8,111 bases of DNA, taken from contig JAEZLF010000082.1 of NCBI GenBank assembly GCA_023435925.1, positions 1 through 8,111 of the forward strand, in the 5' to 3' direction. This DNA is from Bacillota bacterium. Lineage in GTDB: Bacteria > Bacillota > Clostridia > Acetivibrionales > DTU013. The notes under the pieces were generated by a model. The model saw only the letters and a program-made list of their open reading frames with translations. It was not told the origin of the DNA and searched no databases. Below, piece by piece: positions 6,767-8,111 of this stretch. A program made the translations under genes and the position numbers. The first letter of the stretch is position 1, and each line of letters begins with the position of its first letter.

Positions 6767-6819
6767 AAGGATGTTTCAAAATTTCGCAGATATAGCGAAA
6801 AACGCTCTGAAACACCCTT
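6767..6819 (-). terminator. Double-hairpin terminator after SDR2
   Basis: The arms AAGGATGTTTCA (6767-6778) and TGAAACACCCTT (6808-6819) pair over 12 bases with one mismatch. A second hairpin, TTTCGC (6782-6787) with GCGAAA (6795-6800) and a 7-base loop, sits inside. On the minus strand the structure starts 16 bases past the SDR2 stop codon and is followed by the U-rich stretch TTATTTTATATT. This fits an intrinsic terminator, though the U-run is interrupted and the inner hairpin makes it larger than usual. It probably separates the RraA/SDR2 transcript from the lyase gene or lowers read-through into it. Confidence 0.6.
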
Positions 6820-6835
6820 TTCTGCATCTTACTGT

Positions 6836-7558
6836 CTAAATTTTATAAAAATCAAAGCATTCAAACATAACATCATGATAAATAATTCGTTTATCTCTTG
6901 TCATCACGAATTCTAAAAGCTCTGCGACATCTGTTGCACTCATAAAGTTGACCAGCTTATCCTCAGCCATTCTTCCTGCAAAGAATGTGGTATTTGTAGG
7001 TCCCGGATTAATCACGGTAACACGGATATTCTTACTTTTTAACTGCTGAGCCAGACCATCGCTGAACAGGTTCACCGCAGCCTTTGCCGCGCTATAATGA
7101 GGTGCTCCTGCATTTGCTCTCTTTGCTGCCATGGATCCAAAGTTGATTACCAGTGCCCCTTCCTCAGTATCTACATGAGACACAAAAGCCTTTGTTGACA
7201 AGAACATACCCTTTACATTTACGTCCATCACCTTATCATAACCGGCTTCTGTAAGCTCATCAAGCTTAGCTGTGATGGAAAGGCCGGCAAAGTTAATCAA
7301 AATATCAGCCCTACCAAACTGCTCGACACTTTCTGTCATAAAGGCATTTACCTGCTCTTCCTTTGTAACATCCACAAGCTTTGAGTATACAGTTGCGCCT
7401 TTATCCTTAAGCTGTTGTGCCAAATTATCAAGTTCTACAGGATCAACTGAGCAAATTGCAATCTTTACACCGGGTTTTGCTATCTGCAATGCCGTTGCTC
7501 CGCCAATTCCACCACTGGCTCCCATCATAATAATGGATAATCCCTCTAACTTTCTCAT
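6836..7558 (-). CDS. Short-chain dehydrogenase/reductase (SDR2)
   Basis: A classical SDR of 240 residues from the ATG at 7558. The cofactor motif GASGGIG is at residues 13-19, NFAG (a variant of NNAG) at 89-92, catalytic Ser142, and the Tyr155-Ser-Ala-Ala-Lys159 pair. It should be a cytosolic NAD(P)-dependent oxidoreductase for a hydroxyl/ketone substrate; the exact substrate cannot be read. An in-frame ATG at 7579 would add seven residues but has only AAGG very close in front, while the ATG at 7558 has AGGAG at 7563-7567 and puts the first glycine of the motif at the usual depth, so I prefer 7558. The C-terminus (about residues 220-240) lacks the Asp-Gly-Gly ending of many sugar-type SDRs, unlike SDR1, so the two are not recent duplicates. 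It follows the RraA-like gene and ends just before a terminator-like structure, suggesting the pair closes one transcript. A role in reducing or oxidising a sugar-acid intermediate is inference. Confidence 0.88.
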   Translation of the reverse strand: MRKLEGLSIIMMGASGGIGGATALQIAKPGVKIAICSVDPVELDNLAQQLKDKGATVYSKLVDVTKEEQVNAFMTESVEQFGRADILINFAGLSITAKLDELTEAGYDKVMDVNVKGMFLSTKAFVSHVDTEEGALVINFGSMAAKRANAGAPHYSAAKAAVNLFSDGLAQQLKSKNIRVTVINPGPTNTTFFAGRMAEDKLVNFMSATDVAELLEFVMTRDKRIIYHDVMFECFDFYKI

Positions 7559-7562
7559 ATAA

Positions 7563-7567
7563 CTCCT
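7563..7567 (-). promoter_or_regulatory. Ribosome binding site that decides the SDR2 start
   Basis: AGGAG on the minus strand, four bases before the ATG at 7558. The spacing is short, but the match is better than the AAGG in front of the alternative ATG at 7579. Confidence 0.5.
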
Positions 7568-7656
7568 ATCTGCCTGCATTTAGCCTTCATCGAAGACCTA
7601 CAGACTTATAAAAATATGTAGTAATTTCGATAAGCCTCGTATTTCTTGCACTTGGG

Positions 7657-8111
7657 TTAAAAATAGCCGCCCCGTTGTACAACTTCAGATGGGGTTACTC
7701 CATCGTTCACCATTTTTTTAATATTTACTTCATTATCGCGAATTGCCTCAGAACGGATTAATACATCATAAGCTAAGTCACGGGGAATGATGATAACTCC
7801 ATCGATATCACCAAAAACCACATCACCCGGATAAATTCTAACATTACCAATGATAATCGGTTTCTGGTAGAAAGTTAAGCGGAACCGCCCCAACATACCG
7901 TTAGAGGTCCGGTATTTGCAAAATACAGGAAAATTCTGCTTCAGTACCATGTTGGTATCACGAACTCCACCATCAACGACAGCACCGCGACACCCACGTT
8001 TTTTTGACGCCATTGTCATAATTTCACCCCATTGGGCACTGTCCGTATCACAACTGGTATCCCATACAACGATACTGTCCGGTTCGATTGCTTCCAACAT
8101 CTGTGCTCGAT
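7657..8111 (-). CDS. RraA-family protein (HMG/CHA aldolase-like), 5'-truncated by the window edge
   Basis: The reading frame stays open to the right edge. The ATG at 8100 is internal: the codons before it (Arg-Ala-Gln) continue a typical RraA helix, and the visible 150 residues are short of the family's usual 210-230, so roughly 70 N-terminal residues are missing. Counting from the ATG at 8100, the family signature GGVRD lies at residues 44-48; Arg47 and Asp48 match the substrate-orienting Arg and metal-binding Asp of 4-hydroxy-4-methyl-2-oxoglutarate aldolases. GDIDGVIIIP (97-106) is a second family signature. RraA folds include pyruvate-type aldolases, oxaloacetate decarboxylases and the RNase E inhibitor. 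A sugar-acid locus and the conserved Arg-Asp pair favour an enzyme acting on a 2-oxo acid, not an RNase inhibitor (inference). The substrate is unknown. The next gene follows in the same direction after about 100 bases, so co-transcription is likely. Confidence 0.85.
   Translation of the reverse strand, partial: RAQMLEAIEPDSIVVWDTSCDTDSAQWGEIMTMASKKRGCRGAVVDGGVRDTNMVLKQNFPVFCKYRTSNGMLGRFRLTFYQKPIIIGNVRIYPGDVVFGDIDGVIIIPRDLAYDVLIRSEAIRDNEVNIKKMVNDGVTPSEVVQRGGYF

Noticed and set aside
7598..7621. CTACA/TGTAG inverted repeat between the RraA-like gene and SDR2
   Set aside because: Five-base arms with a long AT-rich loop are expected by chance, and no U-tract follows.
1..8111. CRISPR arrays, tRNA or rRNA genes, transposase genes, riboswitches
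   Set aside because: I saw no regularly spaced repeats, no tRNA-like cloverleaf, no transposase-like protein, and no intergenic space large enough for a typical riboswitch with matching motifs.

Overview
The window reads as a piece of the chromosome of a low-GC Gram-positive anaerobe, most likely a member of Clostridia (Lachnospiraceae-like). This is inferred from AT-rich intergenic DNA, strong AGGAG-type Shine-Dalgarno sites, a sigma-A-type promoter, a lipoprotein-anchored solute-binding protein, and the best remembered family resemblances. No species can be named from the sequence alone. All seven genes lie on the minus strand, so transcription runs from the right edge to the left edge.

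Layout in transcription order. (1) 8111-7657: an RraA-family aldolase/decarboxylase-like gene whose 5' end lies outside the window. (2) 7558-6836: a short-chain dehydrogenase (SDR2), followed by a terminator-like double hairpin at 6819-6767. (3) 6686-4620: a large heparinase II/III-family polysaccharide lyase without a signal peptide. (4) 4525-3464: a divergent aldose 1-epimerase-like protein. (5) A promoter at 3417-3389, preceded by two tandem 20-bp repeats, driving 3353-2235, a DctP-type TRAP solute-binding lipoprotein. (6) A strong hairpin without a U-tract at 2186-2158, then 2105-1317, a gluconate 5-dehydrogenase-type SDR (SDR1). (7) 1265-234: a zinc-dependent medium-chain dehydrogenase, closed by an intrinsic terminator at 199-165. 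The left 160 bases hold only a 12-codon plus-strand minigene with a good ribosome binding site.

Working model (inference): this is a locus for import and breakdown of acidic (uronic acid-containing) oligosaccharides. The binding protein captures the uronate or uronide outside the cell. The cytosolic lyase cleaves oligouronides by beta-elimination to unsaturated uronate. The epimerase-like protein, the two SDRs and the zinc dehydrogenase interconvert keto and hydroxy forms, and the RraA-like enzyme may cleave or decarboxylate a 2-oxo acid intermediate. SDR1 resembles the enzyme type called gluconate 5-dehydrogenase (IdnO). Proteins of that type in streptococci (DhuD) reduce the glycosaminoglycan-derived 2,5-diketo acid to 2-keto-3-deoxygluconate, which fits the nearby lyase. 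The SDR1/zinc-dehydrogenase pair alternatively recalls the IdnO/IdnD pair of L-idonate catabolism.

The features most worth a second look are the loss of two canonical catalytic residues in the epimerase-like protein, the AraC-style tandem repeats over the dctP promoter, the absence of the TRAP membrane subunits next to dctP, and the presence of an RraA-like protein in a uronide locus.
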